Source: Mucilaginibacter pallidiroseus (GTDB lineage: Bacteria; Bacteroidota; Bacteroidia; Sphingobacteriales; Sphingobacteriaceae). Taken from it: a DNA stretch of 64,000 nt. Made by a program: the position numbers and the translations under genes. This document shows, one piece after another, positions 33,255 to 42,119 of this stretch (position 1 is its first letter; each line of letters begins with the position of its first letter). The stretch covers positions 62,001 to 126,000 of the forward strand of contig NZ_VOEJ01000008.1 of NCBI RefSeq assembly GCF_007846085.1, written 5' to 3'. The notes below the pieces were generated by a model. The model was not told the origin of the DNA, made no database searches, and worked only from the letters and a program-made list of their open reading frames with translations.

Positions 33255-35651
33255 ATGAAAAAAATCTGCCTTGCATTGCCGGTCGTGCTTATGGCCATAA
33301 ATGCGTCTGCTCAAACCAAAAATATTTACCACAAAGGCTGGATAGATTTTAACAAAAACGGCCGGATGGATGTATTTGAAGATGCCAAACAGCCTATAGA
33401 TAAACGTGTCGCCGACCTGATAAGCCAGATGAATGTTGATGAGAAAACCTGCCAGCTGGCTACCCTATACGGTTATAAAAGGGTGCTTAAAGATGAAATG
33501 CCTGTACCCAACTGGAAAAATGAGGTATGGAAGGATGGTATTGCCAATATAGATGAGGAGCTGAACAATCTTACATCACACACAGATGATGCGCCCACAC
33601 AATACTCGTTCCCTTACAGTAAACATGCATCTGCTATAAATACGGTGCAAAAATGGTTTGTTGAGGAAACACGTATGGGTATCCCGGTAGATTTTACCAA
33701 CGAGGGTATCCACGGCCTCAACCATGACCGCGCAACGCCGCTACCCGCCCCAATAAGCATAGGCAGTACGTTTGATAAGCAACTTGTACGCCGCGCCGGG
33801 CAAACCGTAGGCCGCGAAGCAAAAGCCCTTGGCTATACAAATGTTTATGCACCCATACTTGACCCCGCCCGAGATCAGCGCTGGGGCCGCGTGGTGGAGT
33901 GCTACGGCGAAAACCCGTTCCATATTGCTGAAATGGGCAAGCAAATGGTGCTGGGTATACAGGAGCAGGGTGTGGCATCAACCCTAAAACATTTTGCGGT
34001 TTACAGCATACCTAAAGGGGCGCGAGACGGCGCCGCCCGTACCGACCCGCATGTTGCACCGCGCGAAATGCACCAGGTTTACCTTTATCCTTTCAGGCGG
34101 GTAATCCAGGAAGCACACCCAATGGGCGTAATGAGCAGTTACAACGATTGGGATGGCGTGCCGGTAACGGGCAGCTACTATTTCCTCACTACGCTTTTGC
34201 GCCAACAGTTTGGCTTTGATGGTTACGTGGTGAGCGACAGCGAGGCGGTAGAGTACATTTACTCCAAACACAAAGTTGCTGCAGATTACAAGGACGCGGT
34301 GCGCCAGGCCGTTGAGGCGGGGCTAAATGTACGTACCAACTTTACCATGCCGCAAACCTTTATTTTACCCCTGCGCGAACTGATCAAAGAAAACAGGATT
34401 TCCATGAAAACCATTGACGCCCGCGTGGCCGATGTGCTAAAAGTAAAGTTCAGGCTGGGTTTGTTTGACAGCCCTTATGTGCCGAATCCTAAAGCTTCGG
34501 ACAGGGTGGTACATACTGCTGCAGATGCACAAATGAGCCTGCAAATGAACCGCGAAAGCATGGTGCTGCTTAAAAACGAAAACAATCTGTTACCGCTCGA
34601 TAAGGCTAAATACAAGAATATATTAGTTACAGGTCCGCTGGCAGCCGAAGGCAACTATACCATCAGCAGGTATGGTCCGTCACACAATCCTATTACGACT
34701 GTGCTGGATGGCATCAAAAAATATGTAGGCAACAACGGCAAGGTAAGCTATGCCAAAGGCTGCAACATCATCGACGCCACATGGCCCGAGAGTGAGATCA
34801 TCGAAACGCCGTTGACAGCTGCCGAGCAGGCAAGTATCGATTCGGCAGTAACATTTGCAAAAAACAGCGATGTTGTGATTGCTGTAGTGGGCGAAGATGT
34901 TGACAGGGTGGGCGAAAGCCTTTCGCGCACGGGTTTAAACCTGCCGGGGCGACAGCTTAAATTGATACAAGCCTTGCAGGCCGTAGGCAAACCTGTAGTA
35001 ATGGTGATGATAAACGGGCAGCCGCTTACCATTAATTGGGAAAATAAGAATGTGCCGGCCATTTTAGAGGCATGGTTCCCGAGTGTACAAAGCGGGCAGG
35101 TAATTGCCGAAACCTTGTTTGGCGATAACAACCCCGGCGGCAAGGTGCCTATCACGTTCCCAAAAACAACCGGGCAAATAGAGTTGAACTTTCCTTTTAA
35201 ACCAGGTTCGCAAGCGGGGCAGGGTGGCTCAAACAGTTGGGGTAAAACCAGTGTAAACGGGGCGCTGTATCCTTTTGGTTACGGGCTTAGTTATACCAAA
35301 TTCGAATACAGCAATTTGCAGGTGTCGCCTTTGAAGGGGCAATCGCAAGGCGATGTTACCGTAACTGTAGATGTTACCAATACCGGGCAGCGCAAAGGCG
35401 ACGATGTGGTTCAATTATACGTTAAAGATGATGTAAGCTCGGTAACTACTTACGAGTATGATCTGCGTGGATTTGAGCGTATCACGCTTAGCCCCGGCGA
35501 AAGGAAGACCGTAACATTTACCCTTCACCCTGATGGTTTGGCGCTGTTGGATAAAAATATGAATTGGACTGTTGAGCCCGGTACGTTCCAAGCCTGGATA
35601 GGCGCATCATCTGAAGATATTAGGTTGAAGAAAACCTTCACGGTGGAATAG
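33255..35651 (+). CDS. Glycoside hydrolase family 3 (beta-glucosidase-like)
   Basis: A 798-residue secreted enzyme with signal peptide (1-19), GH3 N-terminal TIM barrel (about 35-400), GH3 C-terminal domain (about 440-690) and a fibronectin III-like tail (about 710-795, YVKDDVSSVTTYEYDLRGFERI). The nucleophile is D328 in YVVSDSEAV. Substrate-shaping motifs GRVVECYGENPFHIAEMG and HFAVYSIPKGARDG are present. GH3 enzymes release terminal beta-glucose or xylose. No SusC/SusD pair is adjacent; a ROK regulator follows on the same strand and may respond to the released sugar. Confidence 0.93.
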   Translation: MKKICLALPVVLMAINASAQTKNIYHKGWIDFNKNGRMDVFEDAKQPIDKRVADLISQMNVDEKTCQLATLYGYKRVLKDEMPVPNWKNEVWKDGIANIDEELNNLTSHTDDAPTQYSFPYSKHASAINTVQKWFVEETRMGIPVDFTNEGIHGLNHDRATPLPAPISIGSTFDKQLVRRAGQTVGREAKALGYTNVYAPILDPARDQRWGRVVECYGENPFHIAEMGKQMVLGIQEQGVASTLKHFAVYSIPKGARDGAARTDPHVAPREMHQVYLYPFRRVIQEAHPMGVMSSYNDWDGVPVTGSYYFLTTLLRQQFGFDGYVVSDSEAVEYIYSKHKVAADYKDAVRQAVEAGLNVRTNFTMPQTFILPLRELIKENRISMKTIDARVADVLKVKFRLGLFDSPYVPNPKASDRVVHTAADAQMSLQMNRESMVLLKNENNLLPLDKAKYKNILVTGPLAAEGNYTISRYGPSHNPITTVLDGIKKYVGNNGKVSYAKGCNIIDATWPESEIIETPLTAAEQASIDSAVTFAKNSDVVIAVVGEDVDRVGESLSRTGLNLPGRQLKLIQALQAVGKPVVMVMINGQPLTINWENKNVPAILEAWFPSVQSGQVIAETLFGDNNPGGKVPITFPKTTGQIELNFPFKPGSQAGQGGSNSWGKTSVNGALYPFGYGLSYTKFEYSNLQVSPLKGQSQGDVTVTVDVTNTGQRKGDDVVQLYVKDDVSSVTTYEYDLRGFERITLSPGERKTVTFTLHPDGLALLDKNMNWTVEPGTFQAWIGASSEDIRLKKTFTVE

Positions 35652-35761
35652 CAAACAGACGAAGGGCTGACTTGGGCTTGGCTTTGTAGCAAGCTTGAAA
35701 GTTGTTACAACATATTTATCAATCAAAAAATGATTTATTTGAGCTGTTGAGACGTAGTACG

Positions 35762-35791
35762 TTGCAAATTTGCGCATAATGTATAATTTTA
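35762..35791 (+). promoter_or_regulatory. Promoter of the ROK regulator (-33 TTG, 19-bp spacer, -7 TAATTTTA)
   Basis: TTG at 35762-35764 and TAATTTTA at 35784-35791 are spaced by 19 bases, close to the Bacteroidota consensus. A 10-bp palindrome GCAAATTTGC (35764-35773) overlaps the -33 element and is a candidate operator. Confidence 0.5.
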
Positions 35792-35836
35792 TGGCAAGTG
35801 TTGTACTTATTACACTTAAAGCGGATAAATACATTA

Positions 35837-37033
35837 ATGGAAATAAAAACTACCGGGGTTAAAGGGAGCTGGCTTAAAAATATGATCATTAAGAGGCTTT
35901 ATTTTGATAAGGCCATGTCATGCGCAGAACTAAGCGAACTTTTTGATAAAAGCATTCCATCTATTGCCAAAGCCATTAACGAACTGATTAAGGAGGGTTT
36001 TGTTGTTGAGCAGGGTTATGCACCATCGAGCGGTGGTCGCAGGCCGCTTATGTACGCTATTAATGCCAATGCTATGTACATATTGGCCGTAGCGATGGAC
36101 CAATTGCAGGCGCGTATCCAAATGATAGACTTGCAGAACAACCCGGTGGCTGATATGGTAAGCGTTGAACTTAAACTGCATAACAACGATGATGCTTTGC
36201 CGGCTCTTATCAAATATCTTAATGATTACATTGCCAATTCGGGGATTCCTAAAAATAGAATAGCCGGAATAGGTATTGGTATGCCCGGCTTTATAAACGC
36301 CACTGAGGGTATTAACTATACCTACATGGATGCCGACGGGCAAAGCCTTAGCCAATACATTACTACTGCAACAGATATTAACACCTATATAGATAACGAT
36401 TCCAGCCTTATAGCCCTGGCCGAACAAAAATTTGGCATAGCCCGCTCTCAGCAGGAGGTAATGGTTATTAATTTGGGCTGGGGTATAGGCCTGGGTATGA
36501 TTATAGACGGTAAGCTGTTTAGGGGTTATAACGGTTTTGCCGGTGAGCTTAGCCACATCCCGCTGTCAGACGATGGCGCTTTATGTACCTGCGGCAAACG
36601 CGGTTGCCTTGAGGCAGAAGCATCTATGCTTGTTGTTGCACAGAAGGCTGAAGAAGGGATCAAAAACGGCCGTATTACAAGCCTGCGCCCCCACAACGGG
36701 CAATCAAAGGCAATGGGCGATTCGCTTATTGACGCTGCCAATCAGGGAGATCAGTTTGCGCTTGAACTTTTCTCTGATGCAGGTTATAAAATAGGAAAGG
36801 CACTTGCCATACTTATCCATATCATGAACCCGGCAAACATCGTATTGAGCGGGCGTGGTGCGCGGGTTGGAAAAATTTTGCTGGCCCCAATACAGCAGGC
36901 GCTCCATAAATATTGTATCCCGCGCCTGGCATCGGGTACCGAGCTGCTCATATCATCATTAGGGTTTGATGCCGAGCTGATTGGCGCAGCCGTACTGGTA
37001 ATGGAGAACTTTGACAGGGAGACAAAGATTTAA
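35837..37033 (+). CDS. ROK family transcriptional regulator/sugar kinase
   Basis: A 398-residue NagC/Mlc-type protein: a winged helix at about 10-75 (MSCAELSELFDKSIPSIAKAI), then a ROK kinase-like domain with GIGMPGFIN, NLGWGIGLGMI and the zinc-binding CTCGKRGCLEAEA motif. Such regulators repress or activate sugar genes and are released by a sugar or sugar phosphate. It lies downstream of the GH3 gene with its own promoter. I start at the ATG giving MEIKTTGVKG; an upstream TTG start is less likely. Confidence 0.9.
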   Translation: MEIKTTGVKGSWLKNMIIKRLYFDKAMSCAELSELFDKSIPSIAKAINELIKEGFVVEQGYAPSSGGRRPLMYAINANAMYILAVAMDQLQARIQMIDLQNNPVADMVSVELKLHNNDDALPALIKYLNDYIANSGIPKNRIAGIGIGMPGFINATEGINYTYMDADGQSLSQYITTATDINTYIDNDSSLIALAEQKFGIARSQQEVMVINLGWGIGLGMIIDGKLFRGYNGFAGELSHIPLSDDGALCTCGKRGCLEAEASMLVVAQKAEEGIKNGRITSLRPHNGQSKAMGDSLIDAANQGDQFALELFSDAGYKIGKALAILIHIMNPANIVLSGRGARVGKILLAPIQQALHKYCIPRLASGTELLISSLGFDAELIGAAVLVMENFDRETKI

Positions 37034-37093
37034 TTCCACAATATTTCTACTATCTCATGCTTACTTGCAGTATTGTAATCGCGTGAAATAAAA

Positions 37094-37129
37094 AATCCCC
37101 CAATGCTTAGGTATTGCATACGGGGGATT
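37094..37129. terminator. Bidirectional hairpin terminator
   Basis: AATCCCCC (37094-37101) pairs with GGGGGATT (37122-37129) around a 20-base partly self-complementary loop, with A-rich sequence before it. It lies between the convergent ROK and alpha/beta hydrolase genes. Confidence 0.75.
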
Positions 37130-37152
37130 ACTCATCATGTTTAATTTAGGCC

Positions 37153-37953
37153 TTATAGTTCGCTGCTTTGCGATACTTTGTATTTCAATTTTTCATGCTG
37201 GCTAAGCCAGTCGGCAATATAAGCCGCTACTTCTTCCCATCCTTGCTGTCCGCATATCCAGTGGGCGCGGTTGCTAAATGCCTTGAAGTCGGTAATGCTT
37301 ATTTCGTCTGTATAGGCTTCGGCGTTGCGCTTAACTAGTTCAGCCGGAATAATCTCGTCCGCCTCGCCGCCAATAAATAACATGGGCACGTGTGGCAGCT
37401 CGGTATCAATTTTTCCGTCCTCACCCATGCAATCGCGTAAAACGTTTCGGCTATCGTGCGTAGCTGTTTCTGTGTAAGCGCGTAAGCTTTCATCTTCAGT
37501 GGATGTGTTTGTGAATGATGCTGTAAAGCTTTCCAGATCCATGTAGAAAGGATCGTTCCCTTTAAAAGGGTTTGCAATTAATGCGCTATTTTTCATGAAG
37601 CCCCAATCAAAGGCAAGCATAGCGTTGGGGGCAACAGAACTTATCGGTACGCCGATGTCTACAATGCCTTTGGCTACAAGCAACTGTACTACTAAACCAC
37701 CAACCGAGTGTCCTATTACAATAGGTGGCTCCGGCTGTTCGCGTACAATTGATTCTATTTTGGTTAATATAGCACTTAGCTCAAGGTCGCCCAGGTCTTC
37801 GGGCGGGTTACGGCGCAGCTCTGCAGGTTCGCCTTCGTGAAGCGGCCATGCGGGTGCAATGCAGTTATATCCTTTTTCTGTAAAGTAGGCTATCCAATTA
37901 TCCCAGCTTTTCGGGTTTTGGAACATGCCGTGAACAAATATGATAGTCTTCAT
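37153..37953 (-). CDS. Alpha/beta hydrolase
   Basis: A 266-residue cytoplasmic hydrolase with FVHGMFQNPKSW near the start, nucleophile S83 in GHSVGG, an acid in GGEADEIIP and the histidine in NRAHWICGQQGWEEV. Pattern and size match the esterase/lipase-like hydrolases often found in soil Bacteroidota. The frame opens eight codons earlier, but the MKTIIFVHG start is the natural one. Substrate unknown. Confidence 0.88.
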   Translation of the reverse strand: MKTIIFVHGMFQNPKSWDNWIAYFTEKGYNCIAPAWPLHEGEPAELRRNPPEDLGDLELSAILTKIESIVREQPEPPIVIGHSVGGLVVQLLVAKGIVDIGVPISSVAPNAMLAFDWGFMKNSALIANPFKGNDPFYMDLESFTASFTNTSTEDESLRAYTETATHDSRNVLRDCMGEDGKIDTELPHVPMLFIGGEADEIIPAELVKRNAEAYTDEISITDFKAFSNRAHWICGQQGWEEVAAYIADWLSQHEKLKYKVSQSSEL

Positions 37954-38047
37954 GGGTAGTTTTTTTGCTTGTAACACTTACAGAAAAAAACGTACCAAAA
38001 GTTTATTTAATTTCTTGAAATGAAATTTATTTTACTGCAGTATTTGC

Positions 38048-38707
38048 TTAGATGCTGATGCTTTCGCCAACTTCAAAAATTCCATGAAACTTTATACCCG
38101 ATTTTTCAAAGTGTTTTTTGTAATTGGCAAAGCGTGATTTCACAAAGAATGGCTTTGCAAAACCATCGTGCAGCGGCAGTATTTGTTTGGGTTTTATCTG
38201 ATCGGCAAAGCCGGCAATTTTAAGTTCGTTTGCAAAAGGGGCCATAGTTACCAATAGCAGTAGATCAATACCTTGGTATTTAGCCAGCGTAGTATCAAGG
38301 CTATCAACAGGATGCAAAACTTTGTCATTGATTATAAGGCCGGTCATTTGTGGTATAGGGCTATCCAGCAACGGCTCATGAACAACCGGAATAGCTTCCA
38401 ACTTAAACGGGCCGACATTGAAGATGCCTTCTTCCGTCAAATTAAACGTAATGTCTTCTTTGGTAAGCGCCTCGCCAACCTGGCTGTTGGTGTAAACAGG
38501 GGCGTTGCTCAGTTTTACTATTTCCTTAAGATTAGGCATATCCAGGTGGTCCGGGTGGATATGGGAAATAAAAATGGCGTTTACATCTTTAAATATTTCA
38601 GGCTTTACCAAGCCCTCAGCAAAAGTAAAGTTGCCGGGATCAACCAACAGCTTAAAACCGTCAAGCTCAAAAACCAGGCAGGAGTGTATGTATTTGGATA
38701 TTTTCAT
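38048..38707 (-). CDS. MBL-fold metallohydrolase (UlaG-like)
   Basis: A 219-residue metallo-beta-lactamase fold protein. The metal motif SHIHPDHLD gives H49, H51, D53 and H54; further ligands lie in VVHEP and at LPLHDGFA. It opens MKISKYIHSCLVFELDG, typical of the UlaG/RomA branch that cleaves lactones or phosphodiesters. Adjacent to, and in the same direction as, the HAD gene upstream, with a 45-base gap. Confidence 0.87.
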   Translation of the reverse strand: MKISKYIHSCLVFELDGFKLLVDPGNFTFAEGLVKPEIFKDVNAIFISHIHPDHLDMPNLKEIVKLSNAPVYTNSQVGEALTKEDITFNLTEEGIFNVGPFKLEAIPVVHEPLLDSPIPQMTGLIINDKVLHPVDSLDTTLAKYQGIDLLLLVTMAPFANELKIAGFADQIKPKQILPLHDGFAKPFFVKSRFANYKKHFEKSGIKFHGIFEVGESISI

Positions 38708-38752
38708 GACCGATGCTTTAGCTTAAAACCAGGCAAACATCCAAAAGTTTGG

Positions 38753-39397
38753 TTACAGTATCTCCTTCAGTTCCTCGAAGAAATTAATGGTAGCTACTTG
38801 CCCTTCCTCAACCACACCAAAACCGTATGACGCAAATATGAAAGGCACACCTGCTTCCTGCGCTGCGTTGTAGTCGCCCATGGTGTCGCCAATATAAACC
38901 GGGGCTTTTAGTTGATGATCATTCACAATATCACGTATGTTATCGGCTTTGGGGTTACCCTTGGTGCCATAGCACTGGTGCGCTAAAAAATGCTGGTGCA
39001 TGTTGTTCAGATCCAGAAATAGCTCGATATAGCCGTTTTGGCAATTGCTTACAATGTATAGCTTATATTTTTGACCAAGGTAATTTAGCGTGTCGGACAG
39101 CTTAGGATAAAGCTTGCCACCCTGCTTGCCTAAAATGTCCAGCTCGGCAATAGAGCATAGCCTTTGTACTTCGGCACGCTGATGGGTTTCCAGATGAGGA
39201 AATAGTTTTTCGAAGATCTTATCATAGGTCATGCCCGTTATCGAGCGCACGCGCTCGCGGGTCATTACCTCGTTTTTCATATAGTCGGCCTGGCTCAAAG
39301 CAACCTGCCATGCCTGGCTAATGGTTTCGGTACTGTCCCAAAGTGTACCATCCAGGTCAAATATTATACTATCAAATTTACCGTGCAGATTTTCCAT
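38753..39397 (-). CDS. HAD family hydrolase (phosphoglycolate phosphatase-like)
   Basis: A 214-residue HAD phosphatase. Motif I is IFDLDGTLWDS (D14, D16), motif II SNCQNG, motif III Lys in KGNPKADN and motif IV IGDTMGDYNAAQEAG, with a helical cap between I and II. A paralogue with the same layout lies at 50.7 kb. An ATG two codons upstream is equally possible. A -7 box lies close upstream. Confidence 0.9.
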   Translation of the reverse strand: MENLHGKFDSIIFDLDGTLWDSTETISQAWQVALSQADYMKNEVMTRERVRSITGMTYDKIFEKLFPHLETHQRAEVQRLCSIAELDILGKQGGKLYPKLSDTLNYLGQKYKLYIVSNCQNGYIELFLDLNNMHQHFLAHQCYGTKGNPKADNIRDIVNDHQLKAPVYIGDTMGDYNAAQEAGVPFIFASYGFGVVEEGQVATINFFEELKEIL

Positions 39398-39413
39398 TAC
39401 CATGTATAAGGCA

Positions 39414-39421
39414 CAAAAATA
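39414..39421 (-). promoter_or_regulatory. -7 promoter box of the HAD gene
   Basis: On the minus strand this reads TATTTTTG, an exact TAnnTTTG match. It ends 16 bases before the chosen ATG and 10 before the alternative start. Confidence 0.5.
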
Positions 39422-39458
39422 TCATTTTTGCGCGTCTACCCGGCGCTAAAATGGTGGT

Positions 39459-39614
39459 TTATCCGTAAATGGGAAGTTTGCTTAGCATCAAGCCTGCTGT
39501 AATTACCGGTATGGCAATCAAAAGGTAAATACGAGCTAGTTGTGCGCTATCTGCATCGCCTTTTACAAATACTTTATATAGGTCGGTTTTTAGTTTTTCA
39601 ATTGTGATTTTCAT
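39459..39614 (-). CDS. Small 51-residue membrane protein
   Basis: A short frame in the gap between the HAD and Pr6Pr genes. It encodes a charged N-terminal half (MKITIEKLKTDLYKVFVKGD, with further acidic and basic residues) and one hydrophobic helix at about 29-44 (IYLLIAIPVITAGLML), ending KLPIYG. An exact -7 box lies 6 bases before the ATG, which argues strongly that the frame is used. I do not recognise the family. It probably sits in the inner membrane with its N-terminus in the cytoplasm. Confidence 0.65.
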   Translation of the reverse strand: MKITIEKLKTDLYKVFVKGDADSAQLARIYLLIAIPVITAGLMLSKLPIYG

Positions 39615-39620
39615 GGCAAA

Positions 39621-39628
39621 CAAATTTA
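39621..39628 (-). promoter_or_regulatory. -7 promoter box of the 51-residue ORF
   Basis: On the minus strand this reads TAAATTTG, an exact consensus match, followed by TTTGCC and then the ATG, giving a leaderless or nearly leaderless transcript. Confidence 0.55.
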
Positions 39629-39846
39629 TTGCGTATATCTATTTGTGTGACCGCATTAAAATGCGAAGGTTTAACTCTGTTATTTGTAGAACAAAATGCG
39701 TTTTCAATTTTAGTAGATAACGCTTTCAACATCAGCGTTAAACATCCTCAACCAATCCATTTGAAATAGTATTCCTAAGAGATGTATGTACGATTTACTG
39801 ATGAAGAGCGTATTAGTTATATTTAACAACCCAATTATATACTTAG

Positions 39847-40491
39847 ATGCTTCCTGATAAAAAGTACCGTTCCCTTGCGTTTGTGGTTGCCTTACTGGCC
39901 TGGACAGGCCTTGCACTGCAGTTTTATACTTCTGTTCCCGCGTATTTAGCAAAAGGCCGCACATTGGGCGGCACGCTTGTAGAACTGTTTAGCTATTTCA
40001 CTATTCAAACCAACCTGCTGCTGGCCTGTGCTACAACTGCAGTGGTTATATATTCAAAAACTAAGACCTGGTTAAACCAGGCGGGTTTACTTACTGCTGT
40101 AGCTGTTTGCATCAGCATTGTATCGTTGGTATATAACCTTGTGCTGAGGCAGGCTTACCACCCGGTAGGGCTGGCCCGCATAAGCGACGAGCTTATGCAT
40201 TTATTAACCCCAATTGCTTACGTAGTTTTTTGGATATTGGCAGTGCCTAAACAAAGCTTAACCTATAAAGGCGGTTTACCCTGGTTATTGTACCCACTGA
40301 GTTACCTGATATACATTTTGGTAAGAGGCGCGCTCACCAACATTTACCCATACTTTTTTCTGGATGCCGGCAAATTTGGCTACGGCAAGGTGGCAATAAA
40401 CATAGCGGTGCTGATGCTTGTTTTTTTCGGTATCGACGCGTTTTATGTTTTTATAGGAAGGTTGATAACGCGCCGCAATCAGGCTGAATAG
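39847..40491 (+). CDS. Pr6Pr family membrane protein
   Basis: A 214-residue integral membrane protein with six hydrophobic helices. The Pr6Pr family pattern is visible: an early ALQFY segment, FSYFTIQTNLLLACATTAVV, then LMHLLTPIAYVVFWI, PWLLYPLSYLIYILVRGALTNIYPYFFLDA and a final helix before a basic tail (RLITRRNQAE). The family is uncharacterised. It stands alone, and the ATG start immediately follows an AT-rich gap. Confidence 0.82.
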   Translation: MLPDKKYRSLAFVVALLAWTGLALQFYTSVPAYLAKGRTLGGTLVELFSYFTIQTNLLLACATTAVVIYSKTKTWLNQAGLLTAVAVCISIVSLVYNLVLRQAYHPVGLARISDELMHLLTPIAYVVFWILAVPKQSLTYKGGLPWLLYPLSYLIYILVRGALTNIYPYFFLDAGKFGYGKVAINIAVLMLVFFGIDAFYVFIGRLITRRNQAE

Positions 40492-40583
40492 CCCGCTTTA
40501 TTCCCGTTCTGTTTATTAAAATCCGTTTTGTAACGATTATGTTATAGGCTGTGCTATGGCTTAAACCTTGCCCCTTGGGGTTA

Positions 40584-40598
40584 GTTTAATTATTAAAC
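40584..40598. promoter_or_regulatory. 15-bp palindrome upstream of the small lipoprotein gene
   Basis: GTTTAAT and ATTAAAC flank a single central T, 29 bases before the ATG of the 57-residue lipoprotein. A candidate binding site; no more can be said. Confidence 0.35.
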
Positions 40599-40627
40599 AA
40601 CGCAATTAATAACAAAATATAATAGTT

Positions 40628-40801
40628 ATGAAAAATGGAATTTTAAAGTTAGTGGCTGTCCTGGTTTTGGGCACCGCTGCATTACAAAGCTGTTCAGTTG
40701 ATAATCATTATCGTCGTAACAGGTATGATAGAGGCCGTGGATACGATCGTCATCATCACAACAATTATAACAATGGTTACGATAGGTACCACCGTTATTA
40801 A
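40628..40801 (+). CDS. Small 57-residue lipoprotein, His/Tyr/Arg/Asn-rich
   Basis: A short frame with a basic, hydrophobic lipoprotein signal ending ALQSC (C22), then a low-complexity polar tail made almost only of R, Y, H, N, D and G (RRNRYDRGRGYDRHHHNNYN and onward). It lies 43 bases upstream of another small secreted Arg/Tyr-rich gene, with which it may be cotranscribed. Such tails could bind polyanions or metals at the cell surface; this is conjecture. No family recognised. Confidence 0.68.
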   Translation: MKNGILKLVAVLVLGTAALQSCSVDNHYRRNRYDRGRGYDRHHHNNYNNGYDRYHRY

Positions 40802-40844
40802 TACATCAACCAAATCATTTTATAACAATTAAAAACACAAAATC

Positions 40845-41117
40845 ATGAAAGCCTTAAAAGTATTTGCAATAGCCATTATAGCCATGTTTACCTTTCAGGG
40901 CGCAAAAGCGCAGGTAGCTATAAATGCCCGCATTGGTGCACCTGCACCGGTTTACCGCCCGCGTACAGTTGTTGTTACCCGCCCGGTATATCATCGCCCT
41001 GTTCGCCGCATGGTGTATGCCCGCCCGGTTTACCGTCGTCCGGTTTATCGTAAGGTGTATGTAAACCGTGGATACTACCGCCAGCCAAAAAGAGTAGTGA
41101 TGGTTAGGCATTACTAA
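40845..41117 (+). CDS. Small secreted Arg/Tyr/Pro/Val-rich protein
   Basis: A 90-residue protein with a signal peptide (1-22, ending GAKAQ) and a mature part dominated by PVYRRPVYRK-like repeats and ending VVMVRHY. Predicted charge is strongly positive. A longer relative with the same layout (signal, VSVGIGVNIGRPVYGGP, then RVVYYDRPAYRVYPRRVYY) lies at 49.9 kb. Related short sequences in Sphingobacteriaceae are annotated hypothetical. An envelope or matrix role is possible but untested. Confidence 0.75.
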   Translation: MKALKVFAIAIIAMFTFQGAKAQVAINARIGAPAPVYRPRTVVVTRPVYHRPVRRMVYARPVYRRPVYRKVYVNRGYYRQPKRVVMVRHY

Positions 41118-41130
41118 AAATATTAACTCA

Positions 41131-41166
41131 TAAAAAGTCCTTGCGGGTATCTGCAAGGACTTTTTA
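41131..41166. terminator. Bidirectional hairpin terminator
   Basis: A perfect 14-bp stem (41131-41144 with 41153-41166, core AGTCCTTGC/GCAAGGACT) ends in T-runs on both strands. It separates the small secreted protein gene from the convergent GH16 gene. Confidence 0.88.
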
Positions 41167-41168
41167 TG

Positions 41169-42014
41169 TTATTTGGTTACAAGCACCCAATCAACATAAT
41201 ATTTAGCGTTGCCCGCCTTTATCTTATCAACCGATGATTGCGACAAGCCGAAATAAGGCTTAGTAACCTTGTTTACACCGTTTGGATAACCGCCGCCTAA
41301 AGCGAAGTTCAGGATTAAAAATTCGGGTTCGTCAAATACCCATCTGCCATACTTTTCAATTTTCTGTTTGGTGACCGTATAAGTTACCTTGCCATCTACT
41401 TTAAAAACTATTCGCATGGGCGACCAATCTACCGAGTAAATATGCCACTTAGCTGCGTTAGTTGTTTTAGGCATATGTGCCCTAAAAGCAATCGGCGTAT
41501 TGCCAAAGTAACCGGGGCCATGCAAGGCGTTGCTGGTCCAGCTTACATCGCCTACAGTTTCCATTACGTCAATTTCGCCGCAGTCGGGCCAGTTGCCCTT
41601 GCCAAGTGCCCAAAACGCTGGCCATAGCCCAGGCCCGGCAGTAACTTTTACCCTTGCCGATGCGGTGCCATACTTAAACATCATTTTATCGCGCGTATTA
41701 ATTCGCCCTGATACAAAATCGTATTTATTACCTTCTTTACTGGTGTGGCCGGGTTTGTAGAGTGCCTTTAATACCAGCATCCCGTTGTTGGCTCCGTCGG
41801 CCTTGCCGTTAGTGAGGTATATGGTAGCTGCCGAATCAATATAGGCTTGCTGCTCGTCATTCACGGTGCGGCCGGTTATTTCAACGTTCCATTTGCTGCG
41901 GTCAAGCTGGCCCTGGCGAAAATCGTCAAAAAACACGGTATCCTTTTTGCTTTGTGCCATGGCCGTTGCCGATAGCAACATTAATGCAGGCAGCGTAAGT
42001 AGGTTTATTTTCAT
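41169..42014 (-). CDS. Secreted GH16 family endo-beta-glucanase (laminarinase-like)
   Basis: A 281-residue single-domain enzyme with signal peptide (1-20, ending AMAQ) and a GH16 jelly roll. The catalytic motif is GEIDVMETVG: nucleophile E147, D149 and acid/base E152. Upstream PGLWPAFWALG and downstream HIYSVDWSPMRIVFKVDG are family signatures. GH16 enzymes of this type cleave beta-1,3 or mixed-linkage glucans. It fits with the GH3 enzyme at 33 kb in glucan use, though no SusCD locus is visible. Confidence 0.93.
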   Translation of the reverse strand: MKINLLTLPALMLLSATAMAQSKKDTVFFDDFRQGQLDRSKWNVEITGRTVNDEQQAYIDSAATIYLTNGKADGANNGMLVLKALYKPGHTSKEGNKYDFVSGRINTRDKMMFKYGTASARVKVTAGPGLWPAFWALGKGNWPDCGEIDVMETVGDVSWTSNALHGPGYFGNTPIAFRAHMPKTTNAAKWHIYSVDWSPMRIVFKVDGKVTYTVTKQKIEKYGRWVFDEPEFLILNFALGGGYPNGVNKVTKPYFGLSQSSVDKIKAGNAKYYVDWVLVTK

Positions 42015-42119
42015 AAGTGGTAAATTGATGGGCTAAAGTAGCAAATAGTGCTAACACATTGTTTTTTACATAGCAATTACCATTGCTTTTTTATCTTGCA
42101 CTTTTAACAAAATATATAA

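Noticed and set aside
38273..38830. 185-residue plus-strand frame across the MBL and HAD genes
   Set aside because: It overlaps two genes with complete catalytic motifs on the other strand.
39710..39964. 84-residue minus-strand frame across the Pr6Pr start
   Set aside because: It overlaps the first helix of a convincing membrane protein and lacks a promoter box.
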